From Aquiflexum sp041751335 (GTDB lineage Bacteria; Bacteroidota; Bacteroidia; Cytophagales; Cyclobacteriaceae), in the NCBI RefSeq assembly GCF_041751335.1, contig NZ_JBGSXS010000381.1, positions 1 through 5,007 of the forward strand: a stretch of 5,007 bases of DNA, written 5' to 3'. Each line of letters starts with the position of its first letter. Within the stretch, counting starts at the first letter, position 1. The notes under the pieces were generated by a model that saw nothing but the letters and a program-made list of their open reading frames with translations, was not told the DNA's origin and did not search any database. Below, piece by piece: positions 4,882 through 5,007 of this stretch. Both the position numbers and the translations under genes were made by a program.

Positions 4882-5007
4882 CCGCCAACAAAATGTTTGC
4901 GCAATGGTGGCGGGACATTAAGGTAATAAGTACATTTATCCTACAACGTTTTCCCACGCGGACAGTGGCGGCTTCGAAAAGCCACCACTGCGCAAACACA
5001 AACGTTG
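4882..5007. repeat. Large imperfect palindrome downstream of the VOC-ABM gene; attC-like candidate (reaches window edge)
   Basis: TGTTTGCGCAATGGTGGC (4894-4911) and its near reverse complement at 4981-4998 match at 17 of 18 positions and are separated by 69 bases. The right arm is shared with a compact hairpin: 4963-4974 pairs with 4979-4990 (11 of 12) around a CGAA loop, so two mutually exclusive folds exist. AACG occurs just outside the left arm (4876-4879) and CGTTG at the window end. Long imperfect palindromes bounded by AAC...GTT after a single AT-rich gene are what integron gene-cassette (attC) sites look like. The left core does not match the strict RYYYAAC consensus and the right core is cut by the window edge. 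There is no U-tract, so a simple terminator is less likely. Confidence 0.6.

Noticed and set aside
4963..4990. The compact hairpin as a rho-independent terminator for the VOC-ABM gene.
   Set aside because: No U-tract follows the stem (the next bases are CGCAAACACAAACG), and the right arm pairs better with a distant segment.

Overview
The window reads as a stretch of a Bacteroidota chromosome, most likely from the Cytophagales (Cyclobacteriaceae-like). This rests on AT-rich start regions with little or no Shine-Dalgarno sequence, the style of the Rnf subunits, a plant-type ferredoxin reductase, and intergenic heptamer arrays of a kind I associate with this phylum. The taxonomic call is an inference.

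Positions 1-3851 are the distal part of an Rnf operon, encoding the membrane-bound, ion-pumping ferredoxin:NAD+ oxidoreductase. First comes the last 25 codons of an upstream gene (probably rnfG), which overlaps rnfE by ATGA; rnfE overlaps rnfA in the same way. A 62-residue, membrane-anchored, cysteine-rich protein follows (NqrM-like in layout). Next is a stand-alone plant-type ferredoxin-NAD(P)+ reductase, and then rnfB. The backbone order (G)-E-A-...-B matches the clostridial rnfCDGEAB order, with two extra genes between A and B. A plausible joint role: RnfA and RnfE form the intramembrane iron site, the small Cys protein helps build it, RnfB takes electrons from ferredoxin, and the FNR links the same ferredoxin pool to NAD(P)H.

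Every non-overlapping junction in this part of the cluster carries a 7-bp-periodic array (1348-1376, 1711-1745, 2657-2734, 2896-2972). Orientation alternates from one array to the next, so each inserted segment lies between inverted arrays. The rnfB-proximal array keeps a single 7-bp register while its unit changes from CATCCGT-like to AATATCG-like. Between the last two arrays sits a 132-bp MITE-like element with 10-bp perfect terminal inverted repeats.

Positions 3852-5007 are different in character and visibly AT-richer. They hold a possible minus-strand gene remnant (3988-4170) and a VOC-ABM two-domain fusion gene (4193-4873). The gene is followed by a large imperfect palindrome that runs to the window edge and resembles a gene-cassette recombination site. 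This half looks like acquired accessory DNA placed downstream of the respiratory operon.
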